A DNA stretch of 64,000 bases from Lumbricus rubellus. Lineage: Eukaryota > Annelida > Clitellata > Crassiclitellata > Lumbricidae. Numbering within the stretch: the stretch's first letter is position 1; each line of letters opens with the position of its first letter. The notes below the pieces were generated by a model. The model worked only from the letters and a program-made list of their open reading frames with translations, was not told the origin of the DNA and ran no database searches. The DNA lies in NCBI GenBank assembly GCA_945859605.1, contig OX243822.1:6036400-6100399 (forward strand). The letters run 5' to 3'. Made by a program: the position numbers and the translations under genes. Positions 9,145 to 17,436 of the stretch are shown here, in pieces.

Positions 9145-10437
9145 TCAATATACCACACTCATTTTCTGTCCGTCCGATTGAAACCTCAGTAACTTGTCCG
9201 AAATCACCACTGCGTACGCTTCCGTATTAGCAGGCGGCGCCGTATTAAACGTGCCTTTGATCTGGATATCGACCACCGATGACTTCAGACGCTCGGATTG
9301 CTTGCTCACGTCAAACACCATAATCGGAAACAAATCTTTGAAGTCCGAGGGCGTGATATTGCATTGCGTCATTAGTTCGTCCATTCCATAGTATTTTTCA
9401 CTGAACGCGGCTGCTGCTCGGTACGCCCGTGAGAATTGTTGATTCGGAAATGATAGATTATAGTCGACAACTGGATATCGGTCCTGGTTCATCATCACGA
9501 ACATGTTTTTGAGATCGCAATGATTGAAAACGGATGGATTGTGTAGTTGATCGCCGCTTTTGTCGGTTTGAAAGCCCAAGATGATGTACCTAGGCTTCTC
9601 GGGTAGTGTCTTGACGCTAAGTCTCCAGGTAAAATTAGTCGACTGTGAGACGGAGGTGGTATCGCATTGGCGGGCTCTGTACGCAACTGGCAACGACGCT
9701 TTCGATTCGATCGTTTTGTACAATTGCATCTTCTCCATATCCGCGGGAATAACGTGCGGCATGAACCATGAGATTTTATCCAACCTAACTTTCCCTGCAT
9801 CCGCGGCGGTTCTAAAAATTGCGTCATCATCGGCTTTACGAACCAGAGTTAGCGTATGTTTCACACCAAAAACAACCTTGTCGTAATCATCGCAAAATCC
9901 GAAAATATGCTTCAATGGAACTACAAAGCTGAAAGTACCTTTGGCAGTTGGTTTTTGAATTATATACGACTGTCTCACGGCGAAACCTTGATTATACGCG
10001 ATAACAGCCGTCGCCCCGCTGTCCTTGTACCACAACTGATTCAAACCTTGAGCTAGTTGAAAATCATTCGGGTATTTGAGCAATCCGAGCATCGTCGTTG
10101 CCTGACCTGGGTAGAATAACGATTCAATTTCCTGATTCGACAGGGCATACGAAATTTGACTGAAAAGATGCATGAGCCCATTATTCGTAAGAGTTGCTTC
10201 ATCGGCATCGGCGTAGGAGGTGTTGTTGTTGTCCGCCTTCGTCAATCTACCCTCGAATAACAGGTAGGATTCTGATGGATGACAAAATAGATCTTGAAGT
10301 TCGATGTTTATTCTGATCTCGCCGGAGGTGTTTAGATTCGCCCCCGATATCGGCTCATACTCGTACCATTCGTAGCGTTCGACGCTTTCATCGCTCAATG
10401 GTTGTTCGGTAAATCTCAGAATATCGGATGATTGCAT
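9145..10437 (-). CDS. Major capsid protein (Polinton PY type, 430 aa)
   Basis: The long beta-rich protein between the fibre genes and the minor virion genes. The N-terminal part (YEWYEYEPISGANLN ... SYLLFEGRL) and the segment GLMHLFSQISYALSNQEIES resemble Polinton/adintovirus hexon-like major capsid proteins, which have a double jelly-roll fold. Size and position in the minus-strand structural block agree. No frame damage is visible. Its start is preceded by an AT-rich stretch (tattttttacgcg on the other side) with the AAAATG context seen at other genes of the element. The assignment rests on remembered family pattern and context, not an alignment. Confidence 0.75.
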   Translation of the reverse strand: MQSSDILRFTEQPLSDESVERYEWYEYEPISGANLNTSGEIRINIELQDLFCHPSESYLLFEGRLTKADNNNTSYADADEATLTNNGLMHLFSQISYALSNQEIESLFYPGQATTMLGLLKYPNDFQLAQGLNQLWYKDSGATAVIAYNQGFAVRQSYIIQKPTAKGTFSFVVPLKHIFGFCDDYDKVVFGVKHTLTLVRKADDDAIFRTAADAGKVRLDKISWFMPHVIPADMEKMQLYKTIESKASLPVAYRARQCDTTSVSQSTNFTWRLSVKTLPEKPRYIILGFQTDKSGDQLHNPSVFNHCDLKNMFVMMNQDRYPVVDYNLSFPNQQFSRAYRAAAAFSEKYYGMDELMTQCNITPSDFKDLFPIMVFDVSKQSERLKSSVVDIQIKGTFNTAPPANTEAYAVVISDKLLRFQSDGQKMSVVY

Positions 10438-10464
10438 TTTTACTATTACGCGATAATATATTTT

Positions 10465-10932
10465 TTACGCGACCTTCATTCCGCCGCCGTTTAGCGAGCG
10501 TACTAAATCTCGTATCGATATGGCGCCGTTCTTCTTCAGGCCGTCCCCCATCATCAGATTATTGATATTTGGGATATTTGCGATATTCGGGGTCAACCCG
10601 ACACTACCGACGCTACTCAGCCGATCTAAAATTTGTCTAGTTTCTGGCGTAATTTTCTTGGAGGCGGGAGTAGGAGCAGGAGTAAACAGTTTAGTCACTG
10701 CTTTGTCCACTAATCGTTTGCCGGCATCGATTGCGGTTGTTTTCCCAACATCGATCGCCTTTTTCCCAATTTCTTTCGCCACGTCTTTACTCGCGTTGAG
10801 AGCGGTCGTTGCTAATTGTTTGGCGGTGTTCGACGTTACTAGTCGTTTGAAAAATCCCGAAATTGTATCGAATATTCCAGATCCTCCGATTACGTATTGT
10901 TTCCTATACCTCCTTCTATTAATGACTTGCAT
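10465..10932 (-). CDS. Minor virion protein with adenain-type cleavage motifs (155 aa)
   Basis: A basic, Ala/Lys-rich helical protein (NRRRYRKQYV; KQLATTALNASKDVAKEIGK). Three sequences fit the adenovirus protease consensus (M/I/L)xGx-G: IGGSG near residue 16, MMGDG near 128 and LNGGG near the C-terminus. This fits a capsid-internal or membrane-active precursor processed by the element's own protease, comparable in layout to adenovirus pVI or pX. The function is inferred from these sites, the composition and the position next to the capsid gene. Confidence 0.6.
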   Translation of the reverse strand: MQVINRRRYRKQYVIGGSGIFDTISGFFKRLVTSNTAKQLATTALNASKDVAKEIGKKAIDVGKTTAIDAGKRLVDKAVTKLFTPAPTPASKKITPETRQILDRLSSVGSVGLTPNIANIPNINNLMMGDGLKKNGAISIRDLVRSLNGGGMKVA

Positions 10933-10943
10933 TTTTCCGCATT

Positions 10944-11852
10944 TTACAATGTCATCATTATATTTTTGTAAGCATCATTACTCAGCACTTCCTGCCTCAA
11001 TAACGCGTCGCACATCGCCACGATCTCGTTTCTCACGCCGGTATTGCCTGCTTTGAAGCTTTGAAATCGTAGTTCTAGCTGTTTCGCTAACACGTTTGGA
11101 TCTTCGGAAATAACGATTACACCGCCCACGCCTTTGCCCGCTGTCGGTGTATTGCGGGCCCTCTTTTCCCATATCGGTTTGATAATTTCCCGATATTTGG
11201 CGCTCACAGATGCTTTCGGTTTGTTAGGATTTTTTGGCTGTCTGATCGCATTCGACGCGAGTAGAATCTCGGCGTAATCGTCTCTATCATTATTATCGTA
11301 TATCGACGTGTTCGGCTGTTTCATCGTCAGCAACTCCCAAAGCCCCGGTGTTCCGCGATACGTCTTATTTCCAACCGTCACATCGTCTCCTTGAATAAAA
11401 ATCGGAGTGTCGCCGATGTAGAATTGTCCATTTTTTGATCGTATTCCGAACGTCGTGTCTACGAATTTTCTATCGGAGGCGTATTGATGAAGGTACTTGG
11501 TGGCTACATCACCTAATTCTAAAGTTCTAATATCCTCAGTCGGATCGTCACTATACGCTTCTATCGAGGGATACTGAGGAAATTGAATCTTCAACGAAGC
11601 GGGAAGCGTTTGTAGCGCGTTTGATGTGACTATCGAGTTTTCTTTGATGGCGGATAGTAAGACATTTTGCTCTTTGGAAATTGCGGATTGCGACTCGACG
11701 ATGGGCTTGTACAGCTTAGTTAGTTCTTGTTGCAGCCCCGAATCCCCCAATCTCTCCGATAAAAAGTTCTGTTGAATATTCTTCTTGGACTTCAGAAACT
11801 CTCCGACTATGAAATTTCTTTTCGCCGGGTCATCTATCTTTAGAAACGACAT
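10944..11852 (-). CDS. Conserved Polinton protein of unknown function (302 aa)
   Basis: A mostly helical N-terminal half is followed by a compact beta-rich segment, TTFGIRSKNGQFYIGDTPIF ... YRGTPGLWELLTMKQP, that I recognise as recurrent in Polinton and adintovirus genomes without an agreed role. I start at the second Met (MSFLKIDDP, 11852), because it has the AAAATG context used across the element, rather than the upstream MLLKM. The C-terminal 90 residues are basic and helical. A structural or DNA-associated virion role is possible but not shown. Confidence 0.6.
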   Translation of the reverse strand: MSFLKIDDPAKRNFIVGEFLKSKKNIQQNFLSERLGDSGLQQELTKLYKPIVESQSAISKEQNVLLSAIKENSIVTSNALQTLPASLKIQFPQYPSIEAYSDDPTEDIRTLELGDVATKYLHQYASDRKFVDTTFGIRSKNGQFYIGDTPIFIQGDDVTVGNKTYRGTPGLWELLTMKQPNTSIYDNNDRDDYAEILLASNAIRQPKNPNKPKASVSAKYREIIKPIWEKRARNTPTAGKGVGGVIVISEDPNVLAKQLELRFQSFKAGNTGVRNEIVAMCDALLRQEVLSNDAYKNIMMTL

Positions 11853-11880
11853 TTTTAATAACAAATTTAATGTTTCTCCA

Positions 11881-11965
11881 CATGTTTTTCAACGTGTTTC
11901 TAGACGTGTTTTTCAACGTGTTTCTAGACGTGTTTTTCTACATGTTTTTCGACATGTGTAAAAAC
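11881..11965. repeat. Short tandem motif array in a Polinton spacer
   Basis: About seven variants of (a/g)(c/a)gtgttt(t/c)t follow each other, alternating as ttcaacgtgtttctagacgt units, and then two tctacatagg copies occur near 12000. The array lies just upstream of the 302-aa gene in the only roomy spacer (about 170 bp) of the minus-strand block. A promoter or enhancer role is possible; this is inference. Confidence 0.5.
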
Positions 11966-12022
11966 ACAAGTTAGACGTATTTTCAGACATAGCGACATAG
12001 GTCTACATAGGTCTACAAAACT

Positions 12023-12721
12023 CTACATGACTTCATACATGTTCACGTTAGTCGTCTTTCTACTAGATTCGGTATTTTTCTCAAACATGCTTTGAAAGGA
12101 CTGCCTGACTTCCTCTCTTCCCCGATCGATGAGTGATTGTTTCGTTTCCTCATCCATCGCGGCTGCCGCAACTTTCGACTTACTTTTGATTTCTTCTTTC
12201 ATGCCATTGAATTTTTCAATCTCGCCTAGAATCAGAGAATATTCCTCGTCTGAAATGTGATCATCCACGAGTGCTTTTGAAATATGGTCGCTGATCGTGT
12301 TGAGCTTCGAGTCAGCTAGCGTTTTGATCTTTTCATGCTTCTCCGCCTTCAGTGCGAGCTTTTTACAGATTCGGCCGCCAATTATACTCAATAGCCCCGC
12401 ACCTAGCGCCGTCCCTTCCATAGCAATAGCGATGGGGGTCGCAATTATGGTGGCCAATACACCGATTCCCGAAATTCCGAGCCCCATCGTCACCGCTATG
12501 AGGACGTTGTCTACTACGCCGATTACGCTCACACTTCTATGGTACTTTTTACTCAACGTTGCTCTTTTGTCTCGTTCTTGCTCGATCTCCTTTTTGATTT
12601 CGCTAATCTTCTGAAGTCGATACGTTTGTGCAGACCCTGCGGCTATTTGTATTTCACCTTCTGGCGCAGAGGGCGTTATATTTGTTAGGTTTGGATAGAG
12701 TTTAATGCCTTCGTATTCCAT
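12023..12721 (-). CDS. Membrane protein of the Polinton virion block (232 aa)
   Basis: A soluble coiled-coil-like segment (LQKISEIKKEIEQERDKRAT) is followed by one long or two adjacent hydrophobic helices (about residues 65-118: VLIAVTMGLGISGIGVLATI ... GAGLLSIIGG) and then a charged helical C-terminal half (LNTISDHISKALVDDHISDE). This arrangement recurs in Polinton-like elements. It may be a membrane-lysis or inner-membrane virion protein; that is inference. Two sequences in the hydrophobic part (ISGIG, IIGGR) formally fit adenain sites but may be chance. Confidence 0.6.
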   Translation of the reverse strand: MEYEGIKLYPNLTNITPSAPEGEIQIAAGSAQTYRLQKISEIKKEIEQERDKRATLSKKYHRSVSVIGVVDNVLIAVTMGLGISGIGVLATIIATPIAIAMEGTALGAGLLSIIGGRICKKLALKAEKHEKIKTLADSKLNTISDHISKALVDDHISDEEYSLILGEIEKFNGMKEEIKSKSKVAAAAMDEETKQSLIDRGREEVRQSFQSMFEKNTESSRKTTNVNMYEVM

Positions 12722-12750
12722 TCTTTAATTTATTAGCAATATATATTTTT

Positions 12751-13149
12751 TTACCGCAGATAATTTACACAGCATAGCGAATCTCCTTCGTTTATCGTTA
12801 CTGCTGAATCGGAGTTGTTTTGAATGGAAACTATGATATCATCAATCACATCTTCTGAAATCACTCCGTCTAGTAGGCTGCATCGTCGTTCTTTGATACT
12901 CTGTCTGAGGGAAACGAGACAAAGTCCTGCCGACATTTCTACACCGAGTCCAAGCCTTAGCGTATTTGCCGCCTTTGGTTGTATCGTGATATCATTTTGC
13001 GCAAAAATCTCCCATCGCAGACCGCCTAGCTGTCTTACTGGGACGCGAGTAGCACCGCTCGTAATCTTCCAAAAGACTGAAACGGGCTGCGTTCTAACCT
13101 CTACCGGTCTAGTTGGTTTAGTTCCAAATTTGTGTATTGGTCTCGACAT
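12751..13149 (-). CDS. dUTPase-fold-like small protein (132 aa)
   Basis: The order of beta-strand-like segments follows the trimeric dUTPase pattern: NDITIQPKAANTLRLGLGVE, then MSAGLCLVSLRQS, LLDGVISEDVIDDIIVSIQN and TINEGDSLCCVNYL, which look like the equivalents of the strand preceding motif 2, motif 2, motif 3 and motif 4. The uridine-binding tyrosine/glycine signature of motif 3 and the Ser of motif 2 are not clearly conserved, so enzymatic activity is doubtful. It could be a structural use of the fold or a degenerate dUTPase. Confidence 0.5.
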   Translation of the reverse strand: MSRPIHKFGTKPTRPVEVRTQPVSVFWKITSGATRVPVRQLGGLRWEIFAQNDITIQPKAANTLRLGLGVEMSAGLCLVSLRQSIKERRCSLLDGVISEDVIDDIIVSIQNNSDSAVTINEGDSLCCVNYLR

Positions 13150-13165
13150 TTTATAATAGAATAGT

Positions 13166-13765
13166 TTATAATATCATGCCAAGAATCGGAATGTTTCGAA
13201 ACGGAGAGTTGGGGCCGAGCAAAAGTCCTTCGCCAACACTCGCATAGCCCGACCCTGTTTTCATGTACAACCCGGATGCCGTTATTGAGCTACCTTTTTG
13301 CCACGGGGACATGTACAAACCAGATCCGGCCGCTCTTATTTTGCACGCTATGTCGCCTTTCTTGACATACATTACACCCGAACCGCTGATTTTATCGACA
13401 AGTTTCGATCCAGCCGCAGCACCTAACCCACCTAATGCGCCCTGCGCTAAACTAGGCAGTACGCTACCAAGAAGGAACCGTCCCGCTGTCGCTAGAAACG
13501 GAAGTATAGCACCTATGAATCCGCCTTCGACTTTCTTGTTGTTCTCCAATTGCGTTTTACTCATTTTAATAATCATGCCAGTTCCTTTTTGGTAGGCTGC
13601 TGCCATTTTATTGATTTGCGCCTGGGTGAGCGCCAAAACGTGTTCGCCATTCAAATCATCATGCGATAGTTTGATACTCACGCCGCTCCCCGCTTGAAGT
13701 GATCTTTTAATTTTGTCTTGTTGCGCTTCTGAAATATTAACTTTTACGCCCATGTAACGATTCAT
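13166..13765 (-). CDS. Conserved Polinton minor virion protein, Gly-rich with hydrophobic centre (199 aa)
   Basis: The N-terminal half contains two related units, each a GSG/GTG turn plus strand and helix (GSGVSIKLSHDDLNGEHVLAL; GTGMIIKMSKTQLE). The centre is hydrophobic and Gly/Ala-rich (GAILPFLATAGRFLLGSVLP). The C-terminal part is a run of GSG turns (ISGSG, AAGSG, KTGSG). ISGSG and LGGLG fit the adenain cleavage consensus. The pattern is recurrent in Polintons and adintoviruses. The start may be the inner Met at 13753. A membrane-active or internal virion role is inference. Confidence 0.6.
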   Translation of the reverse strand: MNRYMGVKVNISEAQQDKIKRSLQAGSGVSIKLSHDDLNGEHVLALTQAQINKMAAAYQKGTGMIIKMSKTQLENNKKVEGGFIGAILPFLATAGRFLLGSVLPSLAQGALGGLGAAAGSKLVDKISGSGVMYVKKGDIACKIRAAGSGLYMSPWQKGSSITASGLYMKTGSGYASVGEGLLLGPNSPFRNIPILGMIL

Positions 13766-13789
13766 TTTACTAATAAATTACAAAAACTT

Positions 13790-14584
13790 TCAAACTTCTC
13801 TGATGTGAAATCGAATCGCCAATTCTTCGCCTCGAAGATTTAGTAGGTTCCCGTGTTGGTCTGTGAGCCTCGTTTCCATCGTTGAAATTGTAGATAGCAA
13901 AATCGGGAGATATATCAAATTATGTGGCACTTCGATAATCTTGTAACCCGGGCCTACGTTTGGGAAAAAAGAATATATCACGTTTTCCGATGTTCCGTTA
14001 GTGTACGAAGACCCGATAATGTCGCTGGTCACTCTTAGGCTGCTCACACTCATTATATTTACCAAGTCCTCCGATTCGTTGTATCCTTCATCATAGGCCC
14101 ATCTGTGAAAACCTAGAACCCTTCCGATCGAATTCTTTGGCGTAAAGTCAACCTGATAACGTGCTGCTATATTTACCACAGACCTTAGCGTATTGGTGTT
14201 TGGTGCTATTGAGATACAGTATTCTCCATTTACTCCATCGTAATGTCCATTCCCCTTCATGACCCTCTGTATATATTCGTTGATATCCGTTATTTCATAG
14301 CTACCCTCTGGAACTTGAATGTTTACCCAATCCTCACCGGAATTCGTCGAATACCTGAAGCCGTTGTTTGTCGCGTCGATATTCGGAAAAGAATAGTACG
14401 TCTCGAGAGCAACTAAGGCCATTTCATATTTCTTATTCTTCTCCAGTTCAAGTAGCGGATTAAACTTAGTTCTGATTCGCGTGCTCTTTTCGCTGAGAAA
14501 AATGGAAAATGATGTTTTTGGTTCCGTGTTGCAGGCCGTCTTTTCCGTGTTTTCCGATATCTGTTTGAGAAGCGATGATTCCAT
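13790..14584 (-). CDS. Minor capsid protein, penton-like (Polinton PX type)
   Basis: I start at MESSLLKQ (14584), which has the AAAATG context; the reading frame is open upstream to 14650 but overlaps the ATPase gene. Segments such as NKKYEMALVALETYYSFPNI, SIGRVLGFHRW and YKIIEVPHNLIYLP recur in Polinton minor capsid proteins, which adopt a single jelly-roll fold and occupy capsid vertices. Position next to the packaging ATPase agrees. No internal stop or frameshift. Confidence 0.72.
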   Translation of the reverse strand: MESSLLKQISENTEKTACNTEPKTSFSIFLSEKSTRIRTKFNPLLELEKNKKYEMALVALETYYSFPNIDATNNGFRYSTNSGEDWVNIQVPEGSYEITDINEYIQRVMKGNGHYDGVNGEYCISIAPNTNTLRSVVNIAARYQVDFTPKNSIGRVLGFHRWAYDEGYNESEDLVNIMSVSSLRVTSDIIGSSYTNGTSENVIYSFFPNVGPGYKIIEVPHNLIYLPILLSTISTMETRLTDQHGNLLNLRGEELAIRFHIREV

Positions 14585-14604
14585 TTTTACTATACAATAC
14601 AATT

Positions 14605-15393
14605 TTACAATGCCGGATCCTCGATTATATAAAATTCGTCGAGTCCGCATCGGTATTTGCCATTGTACTTGTCGCTAGTCAGGTCTAAAACCACGAAACC
14701 ATGCGGCCGTTCCCATACTGTTTTGCATAGTTTTCGAAACTCATCTTTCGACATGTCTGTACTCACGTGATCGTTGTAAATATGATTACAATTTTTCAGG
14801 TCTTGTTTGAACAGGCAAATAAAGTTCGCATTTTCTCTGATTGTTTGGCGGGGTAATTTGAAATAATTCTGGGCGAGGTAAAAACAATCTACATTACTAT
14901 GCCTCCCCCGATTATAATACGTTTCACTTTTGTTTTGTTTTTCCAATTGAAGATCATCGAATATCATCAGGTTCTTCTTTTCGGCGCTCAAATCTCTCGG
15001 GTCTGGTACATCTTCGGCGCTCTCAAAGAACTTGGCAATTATATCAGATTTAGCTTCTGAGTTTTTTGCTAGTTCTTCCATTACAAGGTCTGGCGACGCA
15101 TTTAGTCCCACGATTTCATCTCGGTGCTCGAACAGCCAAACGATCGCTTCTTTCGGTAATTTTTCTTCGTATGCTTTTTTAATAATGCGATATTCCGGCT
15201 GAAACAGAGAAGTACCGAATACCTGCAAGTTATTATAATCCAACCAGTCTGGCCTGAGTAAAAGATTGAGAAGAAGCGTTGTTTTTCCACACGCCGATTT
15301 CCCAACTATCAAACCACGTATGCTTTTGGGTAGCAGCGGATTATTGAATCTTTTCGAGAGCGCTGTGCCCCAACTCAGATCATTAATCTCCAT
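14605..15393 (-). CDS. FtsK/HerA-type genome-packaging ATPase (262 aa)
   Basis: Walker A is GKSACGKTT near residue 31 and Walker B is NLMIFDDL near residue 140, in a protein of the usual size for Polinton and adintovirus packaging ATPases. It would power translocation of element DNA into the capsid. It is the first gene of the minus-strand block and shares a 29-bp AT-rich divergent spacer with the plus-strand PLA2-like gene. The frame is intact. Confidence 0.9.
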   Translation of the reverse strand: MEINDLSWGTALSKRFNNPLLPKSIRGLIVGKSACGKTTLLLNLLLRPDWLDYNNLQVFGTSLFQPEYRIIKKAYEEKLPKEAIVWLFEHRDEIVGLNASPDLVMEELAKNSEAKSDIIAKFFESAEDVPDPRDLSAEKKNLMIFDDLQLEKQNKSETYYNRGRHSNVDCFYLAQNYFKLPRQTIRENANFICLFKQDLKNCNHIYNDHVSTDMSKDEFRKLCKTVWERPHGFVVLDLTSDKYNGKYRCGLDEFYIIEDPAL

Positions 15394-15422
15394 TTTTAAA
15401 ATATATATTATTAAAAAACGAA
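15394..15422. promoter_or_regulatory. Divergent AT-rich promoter-like spacer
   Basis: These 29 bases between the ATPase and PLA2-like start codons are almost entirely A/T (ttttaaaatatatattatta). TATA-like stretches 20-35 bases before AAAATG starts also precede the capsid, membrane-protein and fibre genes, so this probably serves both directions. Function is inferred from position. Confidence 0.5.
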
Positions 15423-15947
15423 ATGTATTGCGTAAAATGTAAAAAACAGACCCAGACGACAGATGTGCAGAACGCCGTGGCTAATAATGGGAGATCGATG
15501 CTCAGAGGTGTTTGCGTCGTATGCGGGAAAACAAAAACTCAATTCGTGAAGGCGTCTGCTGTTGCGCAAGGTGGGGATCTAGTTAGTTCACTGAACGCTG
15601 CCACTAGCAACATTAAATTACCTTGGGCCAAGTTTGCCGGCGAGGCACATTTGCCAGGCCATCAGTTTACTGGACCCGGTACTAGACTAGATTTGCGTCT
15701 GAATCCCAACGAAACCCCCAAAGATTGGAGCAAACCTATAAACAGGGTAGATAGCGCGGCATATATTCACGACCTAGCGTACAATCACCACACTGATACG
15801 GCTTCTAGGAATGTCGCTGATAGAGCAATGATAAACCAGCTGAATAATATTCCAAATCCAAGCGTGCGGGAACGAATAGAGAGGGCGATAGTAAAACCTA
15901 TTTTATCCGCTAAAACGAGTCTCGGGCTAGGTTTAAAAAAAGCCTAG
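15423..15947 (+). CDS. Zinc-ribbon plus parvovirus-type phospholipase A2-like protein (174 aa)
   Basis: The N-terminal 45 residues form a four-Cys ribbon (CVKC ... CVVC) with the NGRSMLRGVC linker of the DUF5679 type. After about 35 residues comes FTGPGTRLD, a calcium-loop-like sequence, then AAYIHDLAY, in which the His-Asp pair matches the catalytic motif of VP1-type phospholipase A2. Such domains help parvoviruses and adintoviruses cross membranes during entry. The catalytic pair and loop glycines are kept, so activity is plausible. The fusion of both domains in one ORF without a frame break is clear. Confidence 0.8.
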   Translation: MYCVKCKKQTQTTDVQNAVANNGRSMLRGVCVVCGKTKTQFVKASAVAQGGDLVSSLNAATSNIKLPWAKFAGEAHLPGHQFTGPGTRLDLRLNPNETPKDWSKPINRVDSAAYIHDLAYNHHTDTASRNVADRAMINQLNNIPNPSVRERIERAIVKPILSAKTSLGLGLKKA

Positions 15948-16006
15948 AATTACAGCAGGACCTGAAATGGACTAATCAATTAGCGAATGAATTACACAAA
16001 CCAGTA

Positions 16007-16876
16007 GTGAGAAATTTTAGGACGAGACGGGTCCGTGTTGGGGGGATTGACCAGATTTGGGCGGCTGATCTAATCGACATGCAGGCCTTCGCCAGAGATA
16101 ATGATGGCGTGAAATTTCTATTGACCGTCATAGATGTATTTTCGAAGTACGGATGGATCGTTCCATTACACGACAAGAGTGGGAAGTCTACAGCCGATGG
16201 GTTCGTGAAGATACTCGGGGGTGGTCGACAGCCAGTCAAAGTTTGGTGCGACAAAGGAAAAGAATTTTATAATAAAAATGTGAAGAATTTAGTCGAGCTG
16301 TATTCTACCGAGAACGAGGGAAAATCTTGTATCGTAGAAAGATGGAATAGGAGTATGAAAGACAAAATGTTCAAGTACTTCACAGCCAATTCAACTAGAA
16401 GATATATCGATGTATTAGATGAAATGGTTAGTAATTACAATGAAACGAGACATTCTTCGATCAAAATGACTCCCACGAAAGCTAGTTTGAAGGCGAATGA
16501 AAAGACCGTATTTATGAATTTATACGGCGACGAGATTTCAGAGTCTATTACACCAAAGTTTTCAGTCGGCGATCGAGTCAGAATAACTAGGAAGAAGAAC
16601 ATTTTTGAAAAGGGTTATACGACTAGATGGGTGGAGGAGGTCTTTGTAGTATCTCAGGTTCAATACACAGATCCGCCAACTTACAAGATAACTGATTCTG
16701 CGGGTGAGGAAATACAAGGCTCTTTTTACGAGCAGGAGCTACAGAAAACAACTCAAGAAATATTTAGAATCGAAAAAGTGATTAGGAAACGCGGGAAGAA
16801 ATGTCTCGTGAAGTGGTTAGGCTACCCGGACTCGTTCAACTCGTGGATCGAAAATGAAGACTTGGTAACATTGTGA
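16007..16876 (+). CDS. Chromodomain integrase (INT), probably defective
   Basis: Retrovirus-type DDE integrase that inserts the element. WAADLIDM holds the first Asp, VWCDKGKEF the second and IVERWNRSMKDK the Glu; a C-terminal chromodomain follows (FRIEKVIRKRGKKCLVKWLG ... SWIENEDL). Two oddities are visible. The frame is open upstream to 15914 with conserved-looking residues (LANELHKPV) but has no ATG, so 16007 is only a GTG. The second Asp and Glu are 28 residues apart instead of the usual 34-35, as if about six residues were deleted. Either could abolish activity; a missing upstream exon or non-ATG start is the alternative. Confidence 0.85.
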   Translation: MRNFRTRRVRVGGIDQIWAADLIDMQAFARDNDGVKFLLTVIDVFSKYGWIVPLHDKSGKSTADGFVKILGGGRQPVKVWCDKGKEFYNKNVKNLVELYSTENEGKSCIVERWNRSMKDKMFKYFTANSTRRYIDVLDEMVSNYNETRHSSIKMTPTKASLKANEKTVFMNLYGDEISESITPKFSVGDRVRITRKKNIFEKGYTTRWVEEVFVVSQVQYTDPPTYKITDSAGEEIQGSFYEQELQKTTQEIFRIEKVIRKRGKKCLVKWLGYPDSFNSWIENEDLVTL

Positions 16877-17436
16877 AACGATTTTGACAAAATACGCCAG
16901 ACGCCAACATTCCCTTCTACTTGCGATAATTATCGAAACTGGTAAATCCCACCATTATTGCGTTCTATCACTTGACTGTGAGTGGCTATGGCTAAGGCAG
17001 GAGGGCGGTCCTATGACGTCAGACTATAACTAGATACAGTGTGACCGAGGGACCCGTCACACTTTTCGATAAAACGTGACCGGGTCGTTTTTGAAATCTA
17101 TTCGACTGAGGTGTGACACGAAACATTTTCTACTGAATGCCGATCTGCGAAATTTTGTACAGAGCTTGACCGTCTTTCTCATACCAACGGCAACGACGAT
17201 GATGATGTTGATGATGATGGCGGTGGTGGTGGTGGTGATGATGACGGCGATGATGAAGAAGAGATGACGACGACAAATCGGGTTGATGATGATGGTGATG
17301 ATGATGATGTTTGTGAGACGATTATGAAAATAGCCTATGTCGTGTTTGATATCGATAACGAAAGTGAATGAAAAGACTGTGAGCCTCATAGCGCTTCGTC
17401 AATACTGCGGGAAATTTCCGTCGCGAGAAGTCGAAT
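16877..17436. other. Polinton right non-coding segment with GAT-rich microsatellite
   Basis: No coding pattern is seen. An 8-bp stem (agtgtgac/gtcacact, 17038-17063) lies about 160 bp after the integrase stop and may be a transcript-end signal. An irregular (GAT)n/(GGT)n array spans about 17195-17320. The opposite end of the element has only about 50 bp between TIR and polymerase. Confidence 0.6.
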
